Positions 25,561 to 34,775 of a stretch of 64,000 nucleotides of DNA are shown here, in pieces (position 1 is the stretch's first letter; each line of letters opens with the position of its first letter). The DNA comes from Agaribacter marinus (GTDB taxonomy: Bacteria; Pseudomonadota; Gammaproteobacteria; Enterobacterales; Alteromonadaceae), in assembly GCF_030160655.1 (NCBI RefSeq), contig NZ_BSOT01000005.1, forward strand, positions 744,001-808,000, given 5' to 3'. A program made the position numbers and the translations under genes. The notes under the pieces are model-generated. The model worked only from the letters and a program-made list of their open reading frames with translations, was not told the DNA's origin and searched no databases.

Positions 25561-27311
25561 CACTGAACACTTGATAACACGAAAGTCTGCTTTTTCTGTC
25601 TGTCAACATACCGTAAAACATAAATCGACATGACGCTTAAAACCAAAGCAAACAGAATCAAAATAACCACAATATCTGTTCGATAAAAAGCTGAAATCAC
25701 TAGGCCAATAGCAATAATAAACATAGTTGTTGCGGAGAGAGTCAATGGCAGTGTATCAATATAAGTCATTGCTACTTTCTTTCCATCTTGCAAATGAACA
25801 CTTTCTTTGTGTGAAATGAAACGCTGCCAACCTTCATGTTCTTTATTACTTAACTTCTCAATAATTAACAAGGTAATAAATGGAAATAAAACCCCGACAA
25901 AAACATCTGCTGTACGTGTGTTAAGTGAAATCCATTCAATGTATGGTGTAAATATTTCAAATGAAGACAAGAAGCCTTGCTGCGACAAGCCAAATTTAAG
26001 AATAAACGAAGCGATAAATCCAAAAATCATGGTCAACCATACTGCTAATAAGCCAATTCGCTTTGAAAACAAGCCCCAAAGGGTTGGTAAAACCAAAGGT
26101 ACATAAAGTAAGGTATTTATATCTAAAATAAACTTGGTATAACCATATTGCGGTATTAGCAGTGCACCCAATAGTAATATAGCACCTAAAACTACCGTTG
26201 CTAATCTACCCACCCAGATTTGGGTGGCGTGATTCACACAATAATTTTTATATCGACAATAGATTTCAGTAAACGCACCGGCAAAAACATTTAACCTTGT
26301 AGTTGCCATACTTGCTGTCGCAGAAAGCATGGCTGCCATCATAAGCCCCATTAGCCCCGCAGGTAATACATATTGACATGCTAGAATATAAGCTTGCTCG
26401 GCATCAATATTAGGTTCAATGGCTCTAAAAGCTAGCGGCGGGATCATCCAAATAATAGGAGAAACTATATACATTACGCCAATAAGATAAGCTGATTTTT
26501 TCGCAGACTTACTGTCGGGTACACATAAGTAGCGTTGGATAAAAGCCCAGTCACCGCCTAAGGTGACAAAATTCAATACTAACCAACCAACTAAAAACCA
26601 AACGGGGAAATCTAATGTCGTCAGCGAAAAATAACCTTCAGGCATTTGATTAACAAAACTGTCAATACTACTAAGTTCACCTAAGATCAGTGGAACAACT
26701 AATAGCACTGAAACAGTTAATACAATGAACTGAAGAACATCTGTCATCAGAACCGCCCACAAGCCGCCACTAAATGCAATTAATACGACGACTATACATA
26801 GCACGGTTGACATAATGGCGACGGAAAGATGCCCTGTTGCAGGGTCAGCAAGCCAATGCCCATGAGATAAAGGTATCAACGCACTAACAATTTTAGACAA
26901 TGCATATATAGAACCGCCAGTCGTAAATATGGTTAATAGACCTTTAAACCACGTATAAAATTGAACAATAGATGAGCCAAAACGTAATTGTAAAAATTCA
27001 GACGCAGAATTTACACCAGCCTCTTTCCATTGGCCCGCAATGTATCTGCCAACAAGTAATGCAGCGATGCCGTAACAACAATTAATCGCTATCGCTACTA
27101 AACCATATTGATAAGCAATCCCGCCCCATACTACAAAGGTACCTGCAGAGAACATGGTCATAAATGCAGAAAGCCCAGAAATCCACCAGGGGGATTGCCC
27201 TCCGGCAGAAAACATATCGTTTGCATTTTTCATTCGCTTAGAAAACAAGGTGCTAATAACAAGCATGCCCAGCAAATAAATAACAACAACAATATAGTCA
27301 ACAGCTTGCAT
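25560..27311 (-). CDS. Sodium:solute symporter (SSS family)
   Basis: The 583-residue protein has about 13-14 TM helices. It begins DYIVVVIYLLGMLVISTLFSKRMKNANDMFSAGG, followed by WWISGLSAFMTMFSAGTFVVWGG, typical of SSS members with LeuT-fold Na+ sites. The large cytosolic segment before the last two helices (KEHEGWQRFISHKESVHLQDGKK) is as in sugar/sugar-acid SSS proteins. It lies between the esterase and the dehydratase, so it probably imports the compound they act on. Confidence 0.85.
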   Translation of the reverse strand: MQAVDYIVVVIYLLGMLVISTLFSKRMKNANDMFSAGGQSPWWISGLSAFMTMFSAGTFVVWGGIAYQYGLVAIAINCCYGIAALLVGRYIAGQWKEAGVNSASEFLQLRFGSSIVQFYTWFKGLLTIFTTGGSIYALSKIVSALIPLSHGHWLADPATGHLSVAIMSTVLCIVVVLIAFSGGLWAVLMTDVLQFIVLTVSVLLVVPLILGELSSIDSFVNQMPEGYFSLTTLDFPVWFLVGWLVLNFVTLGGDWAFIQRYLCVPDSKSAKKSAYLIGVMYIVSPIIWMIPPLAFRAIEPNIDAEQAYILACQYVLPAGLMGLMMAAMLSATASMATTRLNVFAGAFTEIYCRYKNYCVNHATQIWVGRLATVVLGAILLLGALLIPQYGYTKFILDINTLLYVPLVLPTLWGLFSKRIGLLAVWLTMIFGFIASFILKFGLSQQGFLSSFEIFTPYIEWISLNTRTADVFVGVLFPFITLLIIEKLSNKEHEGWQRFISHKESVHLQDGKKVAMTYIDTLPLTLSATTMFIIAIGLVISAFYRTDIVVILILFALVLSVMSIYVLRYVDRQKKQTFVLSSVQ

Positions 27312-27321
27312 TACATTATCC

Positions 27322-28482
27322 TCAGGCTTTTTTCATTGATGCCAACATTACATCACTAGGTTCAATGCCCAAACCCGGCGCATTCGATAAAGAATAATAA
27401 CCAGACATCACAGAAATGCCTTCAGTTGTCATCTGTTGATATTGATCGAAGACAGCGTGCTGATATTCGTGATAAGTGACATTTTCGAGGCAGCAGGCCA
27501 CTTGTAAACTAGCGGCAAGAAATATTCCTGAACCAATAGTCGCATGTGGAATAATTTGCAAATGATTAGCTTGCGCCAACGTTCCCATACGCATAAATTG
27601 AGTAATGCCAACATGTCCCATCTCAGGCTGAATAATATCAACTGCACCAGCAGATATCCTTGCTTGAGCATCATAAATAGTGCGCCACTCTTCCCCTACG
27701 GCAATAGGAGTAGTGCCTGAGTTTTCCACTTGTTTTAATCCCGCAATATTTTCGGTAGCAACGGGAGCTTCTGCGAACCATAAATTATATGGTTGCATGC
27801 TAGCAATCATTGCTGATGCTTCACCCGCTGTTTGCGCCCACTGTAGATCGCACGCTATTTTTACTTCCGTTCCCAATGCAACACGTAATTCTTTCATTTC
27901 TAAACCAAGATCAGGACCTGCTGCCGGTGATGCAAATTTAAATGCGACAAAACCTTTGTCCTGCCATGATTTAGCAAATTCAATTCGTTGGGCTAATGTA
28001 GGCTTAGGTAAACCAGAAACATAAGCGGGAATTTGTTTCCGTCGTTGGCCACCTAACAAATTATAAATAGGTTGCTGATGAATCTTACCTAGGACGTCCC
28101 AAAGGGCGATATCAATAGCCGCTAACGCATCGTGGTAATATCCTCCGTTATAGCCTCGACAGCGCATCATGTTGTAAATGTTTTCGTAAATAATCGACAC
28201 ATCAGCAGGATCTTGGCCAATCACAAATTCAGCCATAAAATCATTAATAAGTGCGATTGTTGCTTCAGCACATATCAACCCATAGGTTTCTCCCCAACCG
28301 ACTACGCCGTTACCCGTTTCTATACGAACAATAACCGTTCGGTCTGTTGTTGCGTAAACCGTTTTATTTTCTTTTAAAACAAAATACTCGCCACTGCCTT
28401 TAAGGCTTTTATCACCAATATAAGAAGACTCGCGAGAAGCTTCGAATATAAAAGCTTCAACTTTAAGTACTTTATTTGTCAT
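27322..28482 (-). CDS. Mandelate racemase/enolase-superfamily enzyme, probable sugar-acid dehydratase
   Basis: The protein is 386 residues from ATG 28482 (a GTG lies one codon upstream). An N-terminal capping domain is followed by the barrel: GFVAFKFASP (general base Lys), ACDLQWAQ (first metal Asp), FAEAPV (Glu), VGEEW (Glu), IIQPEMGHVG and PHATIGSGI (His base). These are the Mg2+ ligands and His of mandelate-racemase-group dehydratases. The adjacent DHDPS/KDG-aldolase-type gene suggests dehydration of an aldonate to a 2-keto-3-deoxy acid. The sugar is not known. The start overlaps the aldolase stop. Confidence 0.8.
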   Translation of the reverse strand: MTNKVLKVEAFIFEASRESSYIGDKSLKGSGEYFVLKENKTVYATTDRTVIVRIETGNGVVGWGETYGLICAEATIALINDFMAEFVIGQDPADVSIIYENIYNMMRCRGYNGGYYHDALAAIDIALWDVLGKIHQQPIYNLLGGQRRKQIPAYVSGLPKPTLAQRIEFAKSWQDKGFVAFKFASPAAGPDLGLEMKELRVALGTEVKIACDLQWAQTAGEASAMIASMQPYNLWFAEAPVATENIAGLKQVENSGTTPIAVGEEWRTIYDAQARISAGAVDIIQPEMGHVGITQFMRMGTLAQANHLQIIPHATIGSGIFLAASLQVACCLENVTYHEYQHAVFDQYQQMTTEGISVMSGYYSLSNAPGLGIEPSDVMLASMKKA

Positions 28483-29386
28483 CACAATTCTCTATATAAG
28501 GCGACAATAAACTCAATAAATGATTTATCTCTAACTTGTCAGCATCATCAAACATCGGCAACGGGGCTCGCACAATATCGTTGGAAAGTACGCCTCTAGC
28601 AGTCAATACAAACTTAGTTAGCCGCATGCGATAAATCGCCTGAATAAGTAACATTGGTAAGGTTCTCATATATAAATCGCGTGCAGATGATTCATTACCA
28701 TCGCAGTACAACTGCCAGATCTTAGCATGTAAATCAGTTATTTCCGCTGCAGGCATAGCAGCAATGGCTCCACGTTTCATTTCGTCAATAAGGTAACGCG
28801 CACCGCCGCCACCAATAACGCCCTGTAAATGTTCGGGTGCATGCTTTAACAATTCTGAAATACGCGCACCTGAGGGTAAGGCTTCCTCTTTGATATACTT
28901 TATATTAGGTATTTTTCTAACAATTGATGCGACAGCTTCTGGTGACAAACCTGCACCAACTGGCTGAGGAGCGTTCTGTAAAACAATATCTACTTGAGGG
29001 ACTGCTGAACAAATTTCGGCCATAAATAACCGTGCTTGCTCGACATTGTTTGCAAATTGGTTGGGAACAAGAATCATCACCGCACAAATACCAAAGGGAA
29101 TGGCTGCTTGAATGTTTTTAATAATTTCGTTCGCTGTTCCTTTGCCGCCGCCACAAATAATAGGTAAACGTCCCCTATTGGTCTCAGCGATAATTGACAA
29201 TAGTGCAATTCGTTCAGCTTGAGACAGGTGGTCATACTCACTAGCGACGCCTGGAAACACAAGGCCATTGGCACCGGATTTTATACAAAACTCAACAACA
29301 CCTTTCATTGCTTGACTGTCGACCTTATCGTCCGAGTCATAAGGTGTTGGTAATACAGGTAAAATTCCATTCAATATAGTATTCAT
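28472..29386 (-). CDS. DHDPS/N-acetylneuraminate lyase-family aldolase
   Basis: This 304-residue class I aldolase has NGILPVLPTPYDSDDKVD at the start, GANGLVFPGVASEYDHLSQAER (pyruvate-site loop) and IKYIKEEALPSG, whose Lys is the Schiff-base residue. It is the first gene of the minus-strand cassette aldolase-dehydratase-symporter-esterase. Together with the dehydratase it could split a 2-keto-3-deoxy acid into pyruvate and an aldehyde. A lysine-biosynthesis DapA role is unlikely from the context. Confidence 0.8.
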   Translation of the reverse strand: MNTILNGILPVLPTPYDSDDKVDSQAMKGVVEFCIKSGANGLVFPGVASEYDHLSQAERIALLSIIAETNRGRLPIICGGGKGTANEIIKNIQAAIPFGICAVMILVPNQFANNVEQARLFMAEICSAVPQVDIVLQNAPQPVGAGLSPEAVASIVRKIPNIKYIKEEALPSGARISELLKHAPEHLQGVIGGGGARYLIDEMKRGAIAAMPAAEITDLHAKIWQLYCDGNESSARDLYMRTLPMLLIQAIYRMRLTKFVLTARGVLSNDIVRAPLPMFDDADKLEINHLLSLLSPYIENCDDK

Positions 29387-29703
29387 ATGGTCAATGAATT
29401 CACAAATTTAAATTAAACATATATAGACTTGTTACAACCTCAATAACATGACACATAATTAATGTAAAAATTATGTATAAAATAAAAGCTCGGTCAATAA
29501 AGCGTTAAAATGTTGTTTTCGACTAACAATTCCATTTTCCTATCGTTTATATGTTACAAAATGATTTCACCCTTACATATAATGTTATAACATAGCAAAA
29601 CCACTAATAATGCTCACCTCCCTGAGTGTAATTAATGTTAGATTTAAAATTTTGAAATCGTAAGTTGTTTATTCTATTCATGCTTGATAAGGGAACTAGA
29701 ACC
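29387..29703. promoter_or_regulatory. Divergent control region of the catabolic cassette and the CocE hydrolase
   Basis: AT-rich, no gene. It contains a perfect 12 bp palindrome ATGTTATAACAT (29582-29593) and two copies of TGTTACAA (29430-29437 and 29552-29559). The palindromes could be operators of an unlinked regulator, but none can be named. Confidence 0.35.
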
Positions 29704-31491
29704 ATGTTCTATAGGCTCGTCAAAATCACAATAATTTCATCGTTCTTGTTCCACAATCTTACTTCATTTGGCAATGCAAGTATGCGGGCAGTCAACGAAT
29801 TTGATATTTTACTCAATCATAAAATACCGGTGAACGATAACGTTAATTTGGCAGTGACGGCATGGATTCCTGCCTCATCCGCTAAGAAGCATCCAACAGT
29901 ATTAGTATCGACGCCTTATGTTTCCAATGAAGCACACCCTAGAGCTCGTAAATACGTCCAGAGAGGGTATGCCATGGTGAGTCTAGATCTAAGAGGAAGA
30001 GGCGCTTCTGAAGGCATTTTTGTACCACTTGACGACCATGGTCATGATGTTTGCCATGCTATAAAATGGATAAAGCAACAAGCTTGGTCCGATGGCACAA
30101 TATTAATGCGGGGAGGCTCATATCGTGGAATGACCCAATGGATGGCCGCAGGCACGTGCCCAGAAGAAATCACCTCAATGATCCCAACCGCGTCTGTTTA
30201 TCCTGGGCGTGACTTCCCCACTATTTCAGGCCATCGTATGCAAAAGTATGTGGCTGGTTGGCTCGGGTTTGTTTCAGGTGCAGCATCAAATATCAATTAT
30301 TATGCTGACTCGTCATATTGGCAGGCTAAAGAAGAAAGTACATTTAAAAACCATACCCCCTTTATCGACTATATAGACGATATAGGCGTATCAAGTGAGC
30401 ACTACCGAAAATGGATAGAACGACTGTCTAGTCCTGCAGATTGGGAAACATCGTCCTTGAAGGCAACAGACTACGAGAAAATGAAGATGCCTATCCTTTC
30501 TGTAACTGGCCACTATGATGGGGATCAACCTGGCGCATTGCGCTACTATAATGATCATAACAATAGTAACGCTACAGATCAGGATACAGTACACTATCTT
30601 GTCATCGGGCCATGGGATCACGGTGGAACAAGAACTCCTCGAGCCGAATTGTCGTCAGACATTACTTTTGGGTTAAACGCTGCATTTGATATGGACATAC
30701 TAAATATTGACTGGTTTGATTGGGTGCTGGGAAAAGGCCCAAAACCAAAATTACTCGAAAAAGCGGTTGCGTTTTATGTTGGTGGTGAGAACAAGTGGCG
30801 GTATGCAGATGATCTAAATGCCATTGGATTAGACAAAAAGTTGTTCTATTTATCAGCAGATAAGCTGGAAAGTTATGATGTATTCAATTCTGGCCATTTG
30901 ATCGAAGAGCCGATTGATAATGAGCCGACACATACATTTTTATCAGATCCTCTAGATACTCGATTTTTAGACGTAACAGATACGGACTGGAATGCGATAC
31001 GCGATGGAAATTTAAGAGCAGAGTTCCCAGCGTTCCTCCCTGAAACATTAGTGTTTCATTCGAAACCGTTTGAGACACAAATAACAATGGCTGGGCAAAT
31101 TTTAGTAACACTGTTTCTGGAAGTTAATACGCCTGATGTCGATGTGTTCACAACCGTCTACGCCATTTTCCCTGATGGGACGCCACTTTATTTGGGCGGT
31201 GATGTCGTGCGCGCGCGGTTTAGAAATGGATTTGAACCTGAATTTTTGGAAAAAGATAATGTTGAAGAGTTTGTCTTTAAAAATTACCTTTGGAACGCAT
31301 GGTCCTTTCCTAAAGGTACTCGATTGCGCTTGTCAGTTGGTCCATACAATGATCCTTCAGCACAGAAAAACTACAATTCAGGCGGAAAACTTGGTTTTGA
31401 AACGAAAGCTGATGCGAAAACTGCTACCATTACATTACACCACAACAAGGACTTTCCGAGTCGATTAGCCTTTCCAGTGGTAGAAAACTAA
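29704..31491 (+). CDS. CocE/NonD-family hydrolase (X-Pro dipeptidyl-peptidase S15 type)
   Basis: ATG 29704 follows AAGGGAAC; in-frame starts at 29665 and 29680 are less likely. The 595-residue protein has a signal peptide (VKITIISSFLFHNLTSFGNAS). The S15 domain has AMVSLDLRGRGASEG, the nucleophile in LMRGGSYRGMTQ, Asp in TGHYDGDQPG and His in IGPWDHGG. The C-terminal jelly-roll of X-Pro/CocE enzymes follows (ETQITMAGQILVTLFLEV, GTRLRLSVG). Members hydrolyse acyl esters or amides; the substrate here is unknown. It is exported and divergent from the sugar-acid-type operon, so it may act on the same external substrate. Confidence 0.82.
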   Translation: MFYRLVKITIISSFLFHNLTSFGNASMRAVNEFDILLNHKIPVNDNVNLAVTAWIPASSAKKHPTVLVSTPYVSNEAHPRARKYVQRGYAMVSLDLRGRGASEGIFVPLDDHGHDVCHAIKWIKQQAWSDGTILMRGGSYRGMTQWMAAGTCPEEITSMIPTASVYPGRDFPTISGHRMQKYVAGWLGFVSGAASNINYYADSSYWQAKEESTFKNHTPFIDYIDDIGVSSEHYRKWIERLSSPADWETSSLKATDYEKMKMPILSVTGHYDGDQPGALRYYNDHNNSNATDQDTVHYLVIGPWDHGGTRTPRAELSSDITFGLNAAFDMDILNIDWFDWVLGKGPKPKLLEKAVAFYVGGENKWRYADDLNAIGLDKKLFYLSADKLESYDVFNSGHLIEEPIDNEPTHTFLSDPLDTRFLDVTDTDWNAIRDGNLRAEFPAFLPETLVFHSKPFETQITMAGQILVTLFLEVNTPDVDVFTTVYAIFPDGTPLYLGGDVVRARFRNGFEPEFLEKDNVEEFVFKNYLWNAWSFPKGTRLRLSVGPYNDPSAQKNYNSGGKLGFETKADAKTATITLHHNKDFPSRLAFPVVEN

Positions 31492-31667
31492 AGTTTTGCA
31501 AAGTGGCTTTACTCCAAATATACGTTAACAAAAAACGTGGCACTCAGGAAATGTCCAATTTAGTTGAAAACATTCTAGCTCTTAAGTTGTACATTTTCTC
31601 GTATTGAACGTCTTGACCAAGTAAGTAATATTTATCCTAAGCCCAGAACGGTTTATGTACTAGTCTT

Positions 31668-34600
31668 TCATTTCCGCCATAAATAATACACCACAGGCAA
31701 AACAATAATCGTCAATATCAGCGCACTTATCATTCCTCCGACCATCGGAGCGGCAATTCTACTCATTACTTCAGATCCGGTACCAGTGCCATACATCACG
31801 GGCAACAAGCCAAATATTATCGACGTAGATGTCATCATCACGGGCCGAATACGCATTGCAGCGGCTTCCATCACGGCTTTCTTTAATCTGCTATCTTCTA
31901 TGGTCTTACCGGTGTCCGAGTCTTCGCATATGGCGTTATATTTTGCATCCAAATAGGTCAGCATAATGATACCAATTTCAACGGCCACGCCTGCTAACGC
32001 AATAAAGCCTACCCCAACGGCAACAGAAAAGTTAAAGCTCTCTAGGTAAATCAACCAAATACCGCCAATAAGTGCAAATGGCAAGGTGGCGATGATCATT
32101 GCGACTTGAGGAATACTCTTAAAGCTCATGTACAACAGCACAATGATAATTGCCAATGTTAAGGGGATCACATACGTCAGTTTGGCTTTCGCCCTTGCCA
32201 TGTATTCGTATTGCCCACTCCATGTAATCGAATAGCCAGCCGGGAGTTCAATGTGCTGATTTACGGCCTTGATGGCGTCGCTAACATAATGCCCTACGTC
32301 GACATTTTCTGTATCGATATACACCCAACCATTGGGGCGCGCGTTTTCACTTTTGATGCTAGGTGGGCCACTTACAATATTGATATCTGCAATATCACCT
32401 AGCGTAATATGCGCGCCCTTTGGTGTGACAAAGGGCAACAACCGCAGTTGCTCTGGAGAATCTCTGTAAGATTCAGGAAAGCGCACTTGTACAGGATAAC
32501 GTTCAAGGCCCTCCACACTGGTAGTCAACGCCATGCCACCGACAGCACTTGATACAAAGGACTGCACATCAGCGACATTTAAGCCATATCGCGCGGCATT
32601 TAGCCTGTTAACATCTATCGCAATATAACGGCCGCCAGCCACTCTTTCTGCGTAGACAGACGCTGTGCCCTCAACGTCAGACAAAATGCTTTCTAATTGT
32701 TTGCCAATATCTTGGATAACAGAAAGTTTCGGGCCCCCTACTTTTACGCCTACCGGAGTTTTGATGCCTGTAGCCAGCATATCAATACGCGTTTTGATTG
32801 GCATTACCCATGCGTTGATTAAACCTGGAATGTCTACTAAAGCGTTTAATTCAGCAATGAGTGACTGCGTTGTTAACCCTGCTCGCCATTGCGATTTTGG
32901 CTTAAGTTGAATAGAGGTTTCTATCATCGTAAGAGGGGCTGGGTCGGTGGCCGTATTTGCCCTGCCGACTTTACCAAAAACCGTCGCCACTTCAGGCACC
33001 GTTTTAATGAGTTTATTGGTTTGCTGCAAAATGTCTCGCGCTTCGCCAATTGACACCGACGCATAGGTAGTTGGCATATACATTAAATCTCCCTCATCCA
33101 AAGGCGGCATAAACTCACTACCAATTTTTGTCACTGGCCAAAAGCCAACAATCAATATAACAATAGAAAGTAACACCGTCGTCTTAGGAAAATTTAACAC
33201 CACGTTTAAAACAGGATGGTAAACCGCCAATAAGCCCTTGTTTATCGGATTGTCTTGCGCCTTTCTAATTTTACCGCGTACAAAGTAGCCCATCAGCACA
33301 GGTACCAATGTAATAGATAAAGCGGCTGCTGCAGCCATGGCATATGTTTTGGTATAAGCCAAGGGCGAAAACATACGGCCTTCCTGTGCCTCAAGGGTAA
33401 ATACCGGAACAAAACTCACGGTAATAATGAGCAAACTGAAAAATAGCGAAGGGCCAACTTCACTTGCAGAGCGCGCAACAACTTTCCATCGATTCTCTTT
33501 GGTTAGCGGAGTTTTTTCGATGTGCTTGTGCATATTTTCAACCAACACAATCGCGCCATCAATCATCGCACCTATGGCAATGGCAATACCGCCTAAAGAC
33601 ATAATATTGGCATTAATGCCCTGCATGTACATCACGATAAAAGCGACGAACATCCCCACAGGTAGGCTAATAATCGCGACTAAGGACGATCTAACATGAA
33701 ATAAAAACACCACACATATCAAGGCCACAACTGCAAACTCTGCTAACAGTTTTTTACTCAAGTTATCAACAGAGCGTGCGATTAATGCGGAGCGATCATA
33801 TACTGTCACCACGTCAACGCCATCAGGTAAGCTTTTTTTCAAGTCGGCAAGTTTGGCTTTGACTCGATTGATGGTTGCCTGCGCATTTTCGTCAAATCGC
33901 ATCACCACAATACCGCCTACGCTCTCACCTTCACCGTTTAATTCTGCGACGCCTCTGCGCATTTGCGGTCCAATTTCAACGTGTGCCACGTCTTTAACCG
34001 TAATGGGTACGCCATCTGATGCCAGCATACCTAGTGGAATAGATTCAATATCAGTTTTGTTTTTAATATACCCCGTAGTGCGGATCATGTACTCTGCTTC
34101 TGCCATTTCGACGACTGACGCACCCGATTCTTGATTCCCCCTTTGAATTGCTATTTGTATGTGAGACAGGGGTATATCAAATGCTTGCAGTTTAATTGGG
34201 TCAACAATAACTTGATATTGCTTTACCATACCGCCAACTGACGCAACTTCAGACACGCCTGGCACCGTTTGTAACTCATACTTTAAAAACCAATCTTGCA
34301 AACTGCGCAGTTCACTTAAGTCTTTCTTTCCACTCGGGCTGGTTAGCGCATACATGTACACCCAGCCTACCCCCGTCGCATCTGGACCGAGTTGCGTTTT
34401 AGCGGTATCTGGCAACGTCGGCGTTACTTGAGACAAATATTCCAAAACGCGACTTCTCGCCCAATACATATCGGTTTCGTCATCAAAGATGATGTATACG
34501 TATGAGTCCCCAAAAAACGAAAAGCCTCTCACCGTTGTCGCTCCGGGGACTGATAACATCGCCGTCGTGAGTGGATAAGTCACTTGGTCTTCGACCACTT

Positions 34601-34775
34601 GCGGCGCTTGGCCTGGATAAGAGGTTTTGATAATCACTTGCACATCTGACAAATCAGGAATAGCATCAATCGGCGTATTCTTTATAGAAAATATGCCTAA
34701 ACCAATGATAATAAGTGTGCTTAGTAACACCAAAAAACGGTTATGAATGGACCAATGGATGATTGAAGTAATCAT
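31668..34775 (-). CDS. cusA: CusA-type heavy-metal RND pump, second copy
   Basis: The 1035-residue protein is closely similar to the pump at 4770-7865 throughout (same opening IIHWSIHNRF, same TM4 GGIAIAIGAMIDGAIVL). It has a slightly longer insertion before TM11 (DAKYNAICEDSDTGKTIEDS). Its subgroup is Cu(I)/Ag(I), and the start overlaps the cusB stop by 4 bp. With the other copy, the strain has two full Cus pumps in opposite orientation 24 kb apart. Both appear intact. Confidence 0.92.
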   Translation of the reverse strand: MITSIIHWSIHNRFLVLLSTLIIIGLGIFSIKNTPIDAIPDLSDVQVIIKTSYPGQAPQVVEDQVTYPLTTAMLSVPGATTVRGFSFFGDSYVYIIFDDETDMYWARSRVLEYLSQVTPTLPDTAKTQLGPDATGVGWVYMYALTSPSGKKDLSELRSLQDWFLKYELQTVPGVSEVASVGGMVKQYQVIVDPIKLQAFDIPLSHIQIAIQRGNQESGASVVEMAEAEYMIRTTGYIKNKTDIESIPLGMLASDGVPITVKDVAHVEIGPQMRRGVAELNGEGESVGGIVVMRFDENAQATINRVKAKLADLKKSLPDGVDVVTVYDRSALIARSVDNLSKKLLAEFAVVALICVVFLFHVRSSLVAIISLPVGMFVAFIVMYMQGINANIMSLGGIAIAIGAMIDGAIVLVENMHKHIEKTPLTKENRWKVVARSASEVGPSLFFSLLIITVSFVPVFTLEAQEGRMFSPLAYTKTYAMAAAAALSITLVPVLMGYFVRGKIRKAQDNPINKGLLAVYHPVLNVVLNFPKTTVLLSIVILIVGFWPVTKIGSEFMPPLDEGDLMYMPTTYASVSIGEARDILQQTNKLIKTVPEVATVFGKVGRANTATDPAPLTMIETSIQLKPKSQWRAGLTTQSLIAELNALVDIPGLINAWVMPIKTRIDMLATGIKTPVGVKVGGPKLSVIQDIGKQLESILSDVEGTASVYAERVAGGRYIAIDVNRLNAARYGLNVADVQSFVSSAVGGMALTTSVEGLERYPVQVRFPESYRDSPEQLRLLPFVTPKGAHITLGDIADINIVSGPPSIKSENARPNGWVYIDTENVDVGHYVSDAIKAVNQHIELPAGYSITWSGQYEYMARAKAKLTYVIPLTLAIIIVLLYMSFKSIPQVAMIIATLPFALIGGIWLIYLESFNFSVAVGVGFIALAGVAVEIGIIMLTYLDAKYNAICEDSDTGKTIEDSRLKKAVMEAAAMRIRPVMMTSTSIIFGLLPVMYGTGTGSEVMSRIAAPMVGGMISALILTIIVLPVVYYLWRK

